The position numbers and the translations under genes were made by a program. This document shows, one piece after another, positions 22,775 to 33,689 of a stretch of 64,000 bases of DNA; the stretch's first letter is position 1, and every line of letters starts with the position of its first letter. Source of the stretch: Parelaphostrongylus tenuis (Eukaryota > Nematoda > Chromadorea > Rhabditida > Metastrongylidae); NCBI GenBank assembly GCA_019055375.1, contig JAHQIW010002239.1, positions 124,001 through 188,000 of the forward strand, given 5' to 3'. The notes beneath the pieces are model-generated. The model worked only from the letters and a program-made list of their open reading frames with translations. It had not been told where the DNA came from and searched no databases.

Positions 22775-24363
22775 TTTGAGCTGTGGTCTTAAGAAAACTC
22801 TCGAAATGAATGATAAGTGATGCTTTTCTTTTTCTATTGGATATATTATAGCCCATTTTTGTGTTATTTTATGTATTTTACTCGAACTTCATCTAATTAT
22901 TTTATTCTGTTTCATTTATTTTTATCATCTTCGTGCTACAGGATCAATCTACAAACAGTATATGTTGTTTATTGATTACAAATTTAGACTGGTTCCTGTT
23001 TTTCATTTCTTATCGTTCTCACTTTCTTACTCCCCTAGGACTATTGTTTGATTTTCTGTCTTGTCGTCTAGGGGAAGATTAGACAAAATTAATGCAGAAC
23101 TGTTGACGAGAGATATCTACTACGAAAAGTTTTCAAAGGCATAGTATTAGATGTGGCCAAAATTTAACAACTTTCACAGTTCCTTCGTATACCAAAACTC
23201 GAAGTCGATTAACTGACGCAACAGCTGGCATTTTTGCGATTTCGCTTTCCCCAGAACCTCGAAAAATCTGGTTTCCCGCATCCGTGTCAGTCCAATTCAA
23301 GTACTTCACTATGGAAAAATCGGCAAGCGTTCCAGCGCAAAACAGCTTTTAACCTAACACCTCTTTTGTATGTTCGCCATTGAGTTGTTGAAGAAGAAAC
23401 CACTGGAGTGAATTCACATAAATACGTAATGCATCTCTCTTACCAAATTAAAAAATCTTATAGCAAGTTTCAAAACCGACTGTTGCTTAACCTCGACATC
23501 CTTGATTGACTTCTTTTTTCCTTAGTGAGCTCAGGACGAGCTTTTATAGCACTAATGCCTCATTTCTGTTAGACGAGTACAAATGAATATTCGGTCCAAC
23601 TTGCTGGAGAAGGATTTCTTATAAGAATGTCAGTATTTATTCTAAAGCTTCAATCTTTGGCTAGCGCCCTAAGTGTCTGTCCTCCGAAAAAACTCTTTTG
23701 CATTGCTGTAGCATTCAAATTAAATATGTTTCACACATGCCACGCTCTTTCATGTCTGTCACGCGAGTAATTCTCTAGAAGCACGAAAAGCGTATTATCG
23801 TGTAGAGAAAACCTCATAGTATCTGTGCAAATTGTTTTCCTTGGGCTTTCTCTGAAGGCGGAAGAAAAACTCTCAACTGGATAGTAAGTTGCACCCTATA
23901 TCTCTAAGCCGTTAGGTCATCGATCCATCTCCCCACCTCCTGCTCGTAGTCACTAAACAGTCCGCCCTTTATGTGAAAATCAATCACGTTTTCCCTGCTA
24001 TTTTGAAGTAAAACCATTTTTCTCAGAAAGTAAGCACAGCTTTGGATACTGAAATTGCGCGATCGAATGATCACTAAGAGTTTAAAGAAAGAGCTCTGTA
24101 TGGCGAGGTGTTAGACACAAATGGTTTCTTCCTCCTGCAGAGGTATCAAAAGAGCAGAATTAGTAATCATTTGAAAGACGAGACTTTATGCTATAGCTCC
24201 CCGTCACAGGTTTTTAAGAGAATTTTTTTGGCGTTGCTACAGGAGGAGATTTCTTGCGTTGCGGACACACATATTTCTAGCCGGAAAAAGCTCTCTCTTT
24301 GAACAGTTGCTAATCAATCATTCAATAGCTTAATCGAATTTGATGCCAAAGCTGTGCCTTCAC
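22775..24363. other. Intergenic, no gene recognised
   Basis: AT-rich sequence with a CTCGAAATGAATGATAAG stretch at 22,798 that repeats one from inside U4 (22,477). I see no convincing coding region, RNA gene or repeat in the remainder. Confidence 0.3.
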
Positions 24364-24651
24364 CCTGAAAAGACCGTTTCTCTGAAATGCGGCAAGTGAA
24401 AAGAAGTTGAAATGCCATCTGCGAGCAATGTCCTCCTTGGCCAATTCACGTGAGTGTGCATGAGGCCGCCCACGTGAACTGCTGACACCATATTTCTCCA
24501 CAGTTCATATGCCCGAAAAATCGATGTCATCACGTCATCGAGCGTGGCGGCCTCAGGTAGCCGCACGTGAGTTAGCGAAACAGGCGATTTATCGTAAATG
24601 GGAACTCAAATGATTTTGCCTCCTACGTTTCAGAGAAACGCTCTTTTCAGG
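24364..24651. mobile_element. Small MITE-like element
   Basis: Imperfect inverted ends of 25 bases at 24,364-24,388 (CCTGAAAAGACCGTTTCTCT...) and 24,627-24,651 enclose about 240 bases that are richer in G and C than the surroundings. There is a second internal inverted pair around GTGGCGGCCTCAGG and CATGAGGCCGCCCACGTG. The open frame across it is a by-product. Superfamily unknown; no clear target-site duplication was found. Confidence 0.55.
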
Positions 24652-24759
24652 TAAGCACTGCGTTAGAACCAAATTCGAGTTCTCTATCGAACAAATATTA
24701 AATAGTCCAAAGAAAGCGCTCCGTAAGGTGAGAAATATGCGCGTCTGCGCGTCTGCAGT

Positions 24760-24942
24760 TTAGCTTGGTATGATGGCGGATATCCAAAAGGTTTGCCAAA
24801 TCTTACGGGCTAAGGTCTTCTGTTCTTGAGCGATAGTGGTGACTTTTACTTCAAAATCGTTCTCGCTGTGCGTCAACGTCCTAGGCGTACCTAGAAAAGT
24901 AGTTGCATTAGCTTTCAACTTGTCATCTAGATATCGTTTCAC
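24760..24942 (-). pseudogene. PLE GIY-YIG tail fragment
   Basis: Minus-strand reading RYLDDKLKANATTFLGTPRT, then NDFEVKVTTIAQEQKTLARK and IWQTFWISAIIPS. It matches the segment between the GIY-YIG core and the C-terminal tail of PLE proteins elsewhere in this window (for example HLESKSKIDKTKPLGLHRAH near 34,100). The catalytic part is absent. Confidence 0.7.
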
Positions 24943-25732
24943 GCGGGCATAGTTGCTTAGTTCGAAATCACAAGTTTCCTAAAATTTTATTATCGAGCCA
25001 CCAACCAAAGAATGAGATACCTCGCAGCCAATCTGGCCCGCATACTTTTAGAATGTTTGACTGCTAATATTAAATCTATTCGCGCAATCGCTTCAAGCGA
25101 TAACTATTCATATAGGAGTTAAATCCAATGGACGAAAGCCGTACTCTTGAAGGCAACACCTTATTCATAGAGGATGAAAGCAGTCGACATGAGAAATGTA
25201 CATGGCCACATTACCATTTGATTTGGTGGCGCTATTCAGTATTGTTGGATTGTAGCTAAACTAGCTCAAATGTCTGACTCTCTTTGAAAATCGGCATGAG
25301 TAACAAATTGTAAGATTTCCTGCGGTGTACTCTTTTTTTTGATTGAAACTTGGGCGAAGTTAGAGCCTTTCTTTCCTAACAATTTGATGGTTAAGATTTC
25401 GACAACGGCGCCATCGGCAGAGTCTAGACGTACATATCATACCATATTTGATTACTGGGGTAATTTTTCATCTGGCATCAAGTATCCAACAGAAAACATT
25501 TTAGCAAGTACTCATTTTGAAAGCCCTACCTTATTTAAACTTGCATGTGAGAGGTCATCGGTCTTATGTGGCGCACTTCCAAAAATGAACCATACTCACA
25601 CCAGAAGATGGATCTGAAATAGGTGCCATACCAATTGTTATGTCCACGCGTTCCGCCGTTCTATTCATCTTAGGAATAGATATATACCCAGTGTTATAGA
25701 GTGATGTACAAAACATTAGCGCCAGGCGGGAT
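24943..25732. other. Intergenic, one unrecognised 92-codon frame
   Basis: A plus-strand frame at 25,339-25,617 has no recognisable motif, signal peptide or family. Nothing else is seen in the interval. Confidence 0.15.
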
Positions 25733-25807
25733 TAAAACCCGAACCTCACTCCTTCAGGGAACGCATGCTCTATCCGTTACACTATTGACGCTCATTTTGC
25801 CATCGCT
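25733..25807 (-). repeat. tRNA-like repeat
   Basis: On the minus strand a tRNA-sized stretch has an A-box-like TGTAACGGATAGAGCATG, a B-box-like GGTTTTAATCC, and ends (AGCGTCA, TGGCGCT) that partly pair like an acceptor stem. It is probably a tRNA-derived SINE head or tRNA pseudogene; the anticodon arm is not convincing. Confidence 0.45.
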
Positions 25808-25929
25808 CTTTCTGCGCTAAGGCGCACCAATCTGTCAGCCGCCAGCCGTCAACGGCCTGGCTCGGGTAGTCGGTCTCAACATTGGACCCAGTCACGCTGA
25901 CAGATATTGGGTATTATAGATCAAATGAA

Positions 25930-27650
25930 AGTGTTTTTATTTAGGTAATTCAAAAGTTAGACTTTCTCTAAACCTCGGTATAGTTGATTGTTATATGAAA
26001 ATTGAGAAAACTTATCTTGATTAGCTGACGCGAGGTTGTTAAATTAGTCGCAGAAATTCGGCTGACGTTTCGGCCACTCGCCTTCTTCAGAGCCTGGGCG
26101 TATGTAGTATTATGCTTTTATTCAACCATACCACCGCAAAAAGGCGGTTAAATAAAAACAATAGCATTTTTGGAATTTTTGCGGTTTATCTAAAAGGCTT
26201 TGAGGATTTTTTGCTCTGATTCTTTGTTTCTTGCCCCAGAATTCTTACTACCACATCGATGTCCCCATCATTGTGTTTTTCTACTCTGTGTACCCCTAGA
26301 GGCTTACTTGTGTGGCTGCTGGCTTTCTCGTTCAGATGTTTTTTGATGTGAATCCAAAGTGGCCTTTCCGTCTCACCAATGTATTCTTCACATCATGTCG
26401 TGCAAGGGATCCGGTATATTTTATTGAAACTCTTGTAATCCCCTTCTCTGCCATGGTGATAAGTTATATGGTGAAATTTCTACGGTTCTTACAAAGTCTT
26501 CCAGACCACTGTTTCTTAAACACTTGTCAATAGCGGAGCTTAGTTCATTTGTTATCGAGGGCAGTTTCAAAGTTATGTTCCTGTCTGGGTTTGGTGAAAC
26601 ACTCTTACCCTTATTTGTCCCTTATTTGAGTTATAGGACCTAGTACTTTTTATTAATCTAACTGTAGTGGCTGTTCTTTCGTAATCTTTCGAAATAACTA
26701 CTTGTCGGGCCAAGCGTGATGACTTTTCTCTCTTTTCACTCCCCGTACAAACATTTGCAGCCGTTCTCTACATATTTCAAGCAGGTGCTCTTTCCGTGAT
26801 TAAGGGGTGGGAAGAAAGGAAGTGCACGAATATATGTTTTTATTACTTGGTTGGCGATACCATCTTGTTACGTGGCCACTTTCAGATGAGTGAATTTGAA
26901 CGATCAGAAATAGGAGAAAGTTCTTTGTAGGCTTTTTCCGTGTTAACTTAATGTACTCCGACTGCCTATTCAAAGAGCAAATTATATGCTCATCTACTCC
27001 TGTGTTGAGCATATGATGATACAAACATTTTCGTATCGTAGTAGAGTAATGAGCTACGAGTGGAAACTAGAGCATCCACTTTGGGCATAAAGGCAATGGC
27101 AAGGCTTAATGCGAAGCGTTGCCGCATTGCCAGCCTTCTAATCTGTGCAAAATATCTTTCTATCCATTTGAAGATTGAACAGCTCAAGCACTCTCTCAAA
27201 AGAGTCATGAGTTGTTGAACTGACATGCCATACGTACCTATTCCCAGTACATTTTCTACTAGCGATTCGATAGTTGTTTTTATTGCGGAATCACGCGAAT
27301 TCTTCGTGTAGGGAGCACTAACATTGAATGACCTCCTTATATACATGTGGTATGGTTGTGCAAAATTTAAGTGTTCCAGAAAAAGTTTTGGTGTTTGGCA
27401 GATGGAATAGTTTCACGTTCAATGACTGCGACAAAATGAGGATCAGAGGCCATGTTATACTAACCGTTGGTCCGCCTATACAGATAATGATTGGTCCAAC
27501 TTCGAATTTTGAAGGACTGGAAGACGCTAAATCATCATTAAAATTGAGTTTTTGCATTTTGATGAGTGTGTATAGGATGGGACACGTCGGTAAATTATTT
27601 CTAAGCTGACGAATAACCAATTATTGTACACTAGTTTTGAACCATTCCCT
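25930..27650 (-). pseudogene. PLE copy with 3' terminal repeat and HHR-like motif
   Basis: Minus strand, N- to C-terminal: CPILYTLIKMQKLNFNDDLA and ICIGGPTVSITWPLILILSQ (27,590-27,430), FNVSAPYTKNSRDSAI, YGMSVQQLMTLLRECLSCSI, FAQIRRLAMRQRF, then LLYYDTKMF where YIDD should be, EYIKLTRKKPTKNF, RWYRQPSNKNIY, and a GIY-YIG region near 26,430-26,250 (YIGETERPLWIHIKKHLN-like). The 3' terminal repeat (25,930-26,200) carries an HHR-like motif at 26,060-26,094. Missing YIDD and frameshifts make it dead. Its flank matches that of the PLE at 33,690. Confidence 0.8.
26060..26094 (-). ncRNA. Minimal hammerhead-like motif (PLE terminal repeat)
   Basis: Minus strand: GGCT / CTGAAGA / A / GGC-GCC stem II / GAAA / CGTC / AGCC. 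Stem I is GGCT with AGCC. It sits downstream of the PLE coding region in the direction of transcription. Confidence 0.45.
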
Positions 27651-29089
27651 ATTTAGTTTCCGGTATTGTGCTTTATATTCCTCTCCAGAGGATGAACGAT
27701 AAAGTGTAACATTGTGAAGATGTCTTTCCGTTTTTCAACATCCATCTAAAGGATTAAGTGTTATGGTATGCTTCCTTTGGAAGGAGAAAGTCTATTGAAA
27801 CATCAGAAGAAGAAACGAAGTAAATCTTTTACATTATTAAGTTTATGAGAATTTTCGAAAAAAAAAACCGGAAACGTACATTTCGCACAATAGTGCCATA
27901 CCAGTCTTCTAAAAGGTTTGAAATATGCTGTCAGTGTGTTATATTTTGAGCGAAGTCTTCGAAAAAAGTTAAACAGAAAAGTCTACCTCATGTACTAAGA
28001 CACAATTTCGGTGCAATTATGATAGTTTTCTTATGTTCTAGAACACTTTAAAACAAATCTATAGTTTGATTCCTCTGTCTAAAGAAACCACTTTCCAGCT
28101 TTTTCAACCCTTTCGGGACCAGCAGTTGTAATAACCACACGCAGTGCAAATCGCTGTTTCTGGCATTTTATTAGAATTTTTCATCGTTTGCTAGTGATAA
28201 TTTGATAGCTTGAAATTTTCTATACACACTTGTATGCTTTTGTTGCAAATATACCGCTTATGTTTGGATAGGAAAAGCTCTCTTTTACTAGTGAAATCAC
28301 AGTGGTGTTAGCATTCTGCCAATCGTAATAAGTTGTACAAAGAATATAATGATATAAATCGATCAGTTTCGATATATTTTATTATAAACAGCACTTAAGA
28401 GAGTTATAATAGCAACTGGAAGCTGGAAAACAATGAACAGTATGTCAAAAGAAGCTGCTGTCATCGATGTCAGGTCATCGATAATTCTTACCCTAGGCAA
28501 ATTCTTATAGCAGGCATTCGTTCATTTCTAATAATTATATAATGATGCACACGTAGAAGATGGAAACATGGATTACAGTAGATTTCTGTGCAAGAAAGGT
28601 TAATCGTATTTAGGAGAACTGATAAGCATAGCAAGCTACATATTTTATCATTGTCTCAGCAAGTCTAAGTTCTATTCATAGTCTGGATGTAGAAATCTAT
28701 TCTTCCGTGACAATGTAAGCCTGATACATCGACAGTGCACTAGACTGGCTGCTGATTTAATTTCACAAATTATGTTTCAACTTTAGCAACAAGCTATACC
28801 AGATATTGCATATTGTAAGTAATGTAATTGTTTCGCGTATAATAATGTCCATTTTCTCGGTTACTGTGAGAAAGTGGATCATTACTTAAGAAAAAAATTG
28901 TAAAGATGCTATTTGTTGATGTTACCTTTTATGGAGGATATTGCAAAGCTGCTAGTTTTTGATATTGTGAGAGAAGTTATGTTTGAATTGATGCTTTAAA
29001 TAAAAGGTCTTCTACACTAGTGAAATTTGAAATTTTACACACTGCCACCAAAGACGTGTTGTGAACTTTTGCAGATATGTAGATCGAGC
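27651..29089. other. Intergenic, with HHR fossil near 27,841-27,889
   Basis: The only notable item is GAAACGTACATTTCGCAC at 27,871-27,888, followed by GTGCCATACCAG and a block shared with 21.3 and 53.7 kb. It is the 3' half of a decayed hammerhead-type motif. No gene is recognised. Confidence 0.35.
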
Positions 29090-30420
29090 AGATCCATTAC
29101 CCAGATCAAAGCCATGGTGCTGAAACCATGCTCCAAGGCCTGGCTGGAAGTGCTGACGAAGACACTGGTAACGAATCAGACGCAAGCATGGATAAAACGT
29201 GCACACTTCACAAGGTTCTAAAGATGACGTTGACGGAACTGACGATGCACAAGGAGCTCTTTTGAATGTTGACATTGTAGTCGGTGATTGGACCAACAAC
29301 GTGCAGCCACCCACCGTCCTGCCCTTTCATGACCCAGCGGCAGGGTAGCAACACAGTTTTGTTATTAAGTGCCAGTAACCAGCTCATTTCTACAAACTGC
29401 TCATGGCCGATCTTTAGGAATTGATCATAGAGCAGACATGAATATCTATGGCACTCAGAAGAACGCTGATTCTGAGGATGCCATTGTGGAAGAAATGAAG
29501 ACATTCATAGATTTGTGTGTGTAAATGAGTATTGTGAAGCTGTCACACCTGAATAATAATTGAAACAGTCATCAGTCTGTTAGCAAACCTTTTTTGCTAG
29601 TGTATTTTATGCCTAGACGTAGATTTCTGAAGATTCTGAGGAATTTGCATTTTGCCGATGACTTCAACTGGGATGGAAAGAACAGACTACACAAAATCAC
29701 AAGGCTCCTACAGCTTGTCGATAGGAACTGCCAAGCTGCAATATAGACATGGGAAGAATGTATGCATAGACAAATCAATGGTACCCTTCAAACGAAAAAT
29801 CGTTTTTCGACATTACAACTTTCCAAGCGAGAAGCACAGATACTGGATACTATTCAATCCATACTATTTCATAATTATACTATTCAAACTGCGTAGTTTA
29901 GGAGGATACACGTATAACACAATCCCATACGCAGGTGCAGGCGCAATTCCCACGCGCGTAGGACGAATTGCAGAGAGTAATGTGATGGACCTAATGGTAG
30001 GCTTCTTAGACGAAGGCCAACACGTCTACACTGACAGTTGGTACACTAGTGTTGAACTTGATGGTGAGTGCATTGTGCTGCGATATTGCTTCGCAATATC
30101 TAAATTCACAGTTCACCTACATCCGCCTGTTCTTCCACCTGATGACGCACATTTGCTCAATGAACGCGTGGAAAATTTACAAAGAGTGCGTGAAGAAAAT
30201 TTCGTTCACCAATCTCAAGGTGGAAGTTTATCTCAAATACTTACAAAATCATGTCGCTCCGCAGCCGACACCCGGGCGTCTTCTTGAAGTCAATTTGCCA
30301 CGTTGTCGACGTTGTATTGGATGTTACAGAAAATTGGTATTACGTGTATGTACTGCATGTACTCGAAACGAAACTAAACGAGTAAGTATGAGGTGCAGTC
30401 AATCTAATCAGCACCTTTAA
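29090..30420 (+). pseudogene. piggyBac-type transposase pseudogene
   Basis: Segments in family order: an acidic N-terminal part (DEDTGNESDASMDK), a second piece with stops (EEMKTFIDLC), RRRFLKILRNLHFADDFNWD followed by KNRLHKITRLLQLVDRN (from 29,609), then after a frameshift NVCIDKSMVPFK (first catalytic Asp), SLGGYTYNTIPYAG and NVMDLMVGFLDEGQHVYTDS (second catalytic Asp). About 150 residues including the third catalytic Asp appear deleted. The C-terminal end is RLFFHLMTHICSMNAWKIYK, then a Cys-rich domain (CRRCIGCYRK, VCTACTRN, MRC) ending at 30,420. Transposition function is lost. Terminal repeats and TTAA target sites were not identified. Confidence 0.8.
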
Positions 30421-31329
30421 TAACCTTGTTTCAATACCGCTCACTGGAGATGTGTTGTTAGGCGTTTTGGCATTCAACAAGCTGTATAAGTTATGTCGAA
30501 AATCATGTCATATAATACTGGAGGCTTTATAAACCGAGAACTGATTATTATGGGATTTTATGTTTATTGTTATATAAGGCATAATTTGTTGAATGCAGCA
30601 GGTAAAATTCTATGGAACTGGAGTAAATGTTGACCATACTAGTATTTAGATCGAACTGCTAATGATCGATGGTTGTTGTATGATTTAATGTATGCTGAAT
30701 AATTACTACAAACTAAAGATCAACATCATCAATGAAAAGCTTGGGAAATTTGGGTAAAGAATATGCAGTTTCTCCATATAAGTGCTTTACAAATTGATGA
30801 TTGTGGGTTTTATGAAAGCTTATTCAACTGAATACTGAGAGTAACACTACATAAGTTTCTTGAAAAAGTCATAAATTGCAAAAGATCCGTTTCAGTTTTG
30901 ATTGCTGCATAGCCCTCTGCAGACGGCACCATTTTCGTCTGGCGGGCCTCTCGGACGACTGCGATGAGAGGCTGCTGAAACCTACTCCAAGGCTGGTGTA
31001 GTAGTTTCAATGAAAATTTACTTTTACCGTCAGGGAATGAAATTTATGTGTCATTAAATGACCGAATGTAAAAGAACAGACCTCACTAAGGTCATTTTTA
31101 CAAGAAATAGCGTAGTTGCTCCATTCCTAATCCACAATTTTGAAGGAAAAACCAAGTATTCATGGAATGGTAATATTTAGAAGTTATACTTTATTGCATG
31201 AAGTTCATAAAATCAATCATGCAGGCTGAAAATTTGCAGAAATAATGGGCAGTTCGCCAAAAATAGTGCTGCTTGTTGCATGCCATGCCAATTAATCGAT
31301 AAATCTCGATATTTTTTTATTTATTAGTG
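30421..31329. other. Intergenic, no gene recognised
   Basis: AT-rich sequence. I see no convincing coding, RNA or repeat feature. Confidence 0.3.
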
Positions 31330-33660
31330 CAGTTCAAATTCCCATTCCCGCATTGGAGCATAATTTAGTTAAAACTCTCTGTCATAGTTATGCTATGAGA
31401 AGAAGAGAAGGAGGCATAGCAGTTCTTTCAAGTTCTCTTCACCCTGTTTGAGCTCTTTGGTTGAAACCTATAAAAGCTTTAGTAGTCATTCGATAGCTAG
31501 CATCAAGTTAATTTGAACGATGTGTTTTATTTTTCGAATGGCCGTTTTCTTCGCTGTAACAGTTAGAAAATTTCCGTGCAGTCAAAAGAAGACTTAGTTT
31601 TGCACGCCAAAGGATGGGTTCGCGAGATTGGCATCAAGTCACCGTGCCTTTAGCAACACATCAACTAACTGCGAAACGTAATCATCTTCTGACTGCTACA
31701 GTACAATAAAGAATTCTTTTCAAAAACAAAGTCACTGTAGAAATAATCGAGATTTGAGCTATTGAAGAATTATTAGAAGTCAAACCGAAAAGCTAAGTTT
31801 AGTGGGAGATGCTTCAATGTGAAAGTATCGAATGGTTGATATAACTCTGACAAATTCAGAAGACGCGTTTCTCCTATGAGGTGGTCAGAACAGGATGCGG
31901 ATAATGAAAGTTTTCCAAATTTGCGAAATCTAATCTTCTTTTGACCGCCGTTACAACACTCTGAGAAGTCCCTTGACAAAATCAAGTACACCGTTACAAT
32001 TGCTAAAATTTTCCCTATATAATGATTATCAACTGCTCATGAATACATCTTTATCCGGCGAGAGCAAAGCACAGCTCAATAAGGAGTCTTCCCTAAGAAT
32101 TAACAGCGCCCTTGAAATCGCTGAGATTTGCACTATCGCATGGCTGTTAACAAGTGTTCATAGAAAAAACTTTATCAGGTGAGAAATTCTTAAAAGTGAA
32201 ACAAAATTTTATTTCGACTTTTGCAGCGCAAAGATAAGCCATTTGAGAAACAGCATGCATCATTCAAGTTCACTTGATTCCAGCCAATGAATGAATACTA
32301 GTGATCGACTGTGATAGATCTTTTTCTTAAAATAAATAAAAGTCTCACGATCGCAATCCTAAAAATGCAATTGCATGTGACAGAAATAGTTTTCAAGAGC
32401 AAGGATTTTTAAGACAGTTGGACGTTATTCTTCTTAAAAATACGTTTGAAAAAGTCCTATCAATGATACTTCAAGTTTCGGCAAAAAAAGTCCATAAGAG
32501 TCGAAATATATTTATGTAGCTCAAAAAAACTGGTTTTTAGTTAGAAAATTCGTATTACCATTGAAAACGTCATCTTTTATTTTACATTAGAAAGTACTTT
32601 GAGAGTATTTTAAAGCAACAAGCTTTTTATTTGGGTCAGAATTCTTCAAGCTATTTATTGACTACAAAAATATCAAGAAGATATGAGAAAATGCCCAACA
32701 ACAGCTGGGAATATAATGCTTTTCGCGCGCGAGTACATGGTTTTTCTTCTGAGAAAGCAAAGATTTGGGGCAACAATAGCGTTAATACTGCCAAAATCAC
32801 TCATACAGGAGTTTTATCAGTGATATTTCGTCGTTTTTTGATGATAATGTTCTTCTGAGAGCTTTATCAACCCGAATGTGTATTGGAGCACGCACCACTC
32901 TTCGTAGCCCATCCGAACGGCGCGGCCAGCTCAGGGTCATATTAACCTTCATCGTCCGCAAAGGGACATCGTAGGAAAATAAGAAGTAGGAATGGAAATG
33001 CATTATTTTGCTCTTCATGTTACCTCGGTATAAATGTGGAAGTTTTTTAGAACATATGGACTTTTTTCACTAAAAAGGTCTTCTGTAGAAGGCCTTTAGT
33101 AACATATCATTCTTTCTGATCACAAATTGTCTCTGGGGTACTAATCTAACTATACACCAAAACACTGCAAAGTTCAAGAGACTAGACGTTCACTTAAAAC
33201 AAAAATGTAACCTTAGTATCCTCGCCTCAGGGCATTAAAAATCAGCTCAAAATATCAAAATAGTTTTCGAAATCAATTTTTTTCGAGCTATCGAGCGATT
33301 ATCAAAACTTTACTGTAAGGGCAGGAATCAACGATAGCGAAGCAAGCAATGCATTCCGGAAGCAAAACGCAGCTTTCATTCATTGTTCTTACAATGCTTA
33401 GAAAAACTCCGTTTGCTTTTTAATTCAAAAACTAAGTATATAATAAGAGTCATCATTTCCTAAGCTGTCGAATGATTACTGAAACTTTAGTGAAAAACCT
33501 TTGTTCTGTGAAAAGATCATGTGAACACCACTGCAAATCACACTGTACACTCCAAAGAAGAAAAACGCATTTTTCTATTCGCTGCTACAGCTCACTGAAA
33601 AGAGATTTCCAAAATCCAAGAATGCCGTCAGAGCCGTAATTTTTTCTGTTGTCGAATGGC
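31330..33660. repeat. Diverged tandem/dispersed repeat field, copy 1
   Basis: Segments recur at 38,390-40,000. About 32,460-33,000 aligns directly with about 39,480-39,990 (shared AGATATGAGAAAATGCCCAA and CATACAGGA..TTATCAGTGAT). About 31,560-31,680 is the reverse complement of about 39,045-39,145 (CCAAAGGATGGG core). A short unit with CGATAGCTCAAATC-like and AAGAAGATTA-like phrases reappears many times in both orientations at irregular spacing. No coding capacity is evident. Confidence 0.6.
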
Positions 33661-33689
33661 TGCTCAAAGTCCAGCGATAATTGTACAAT

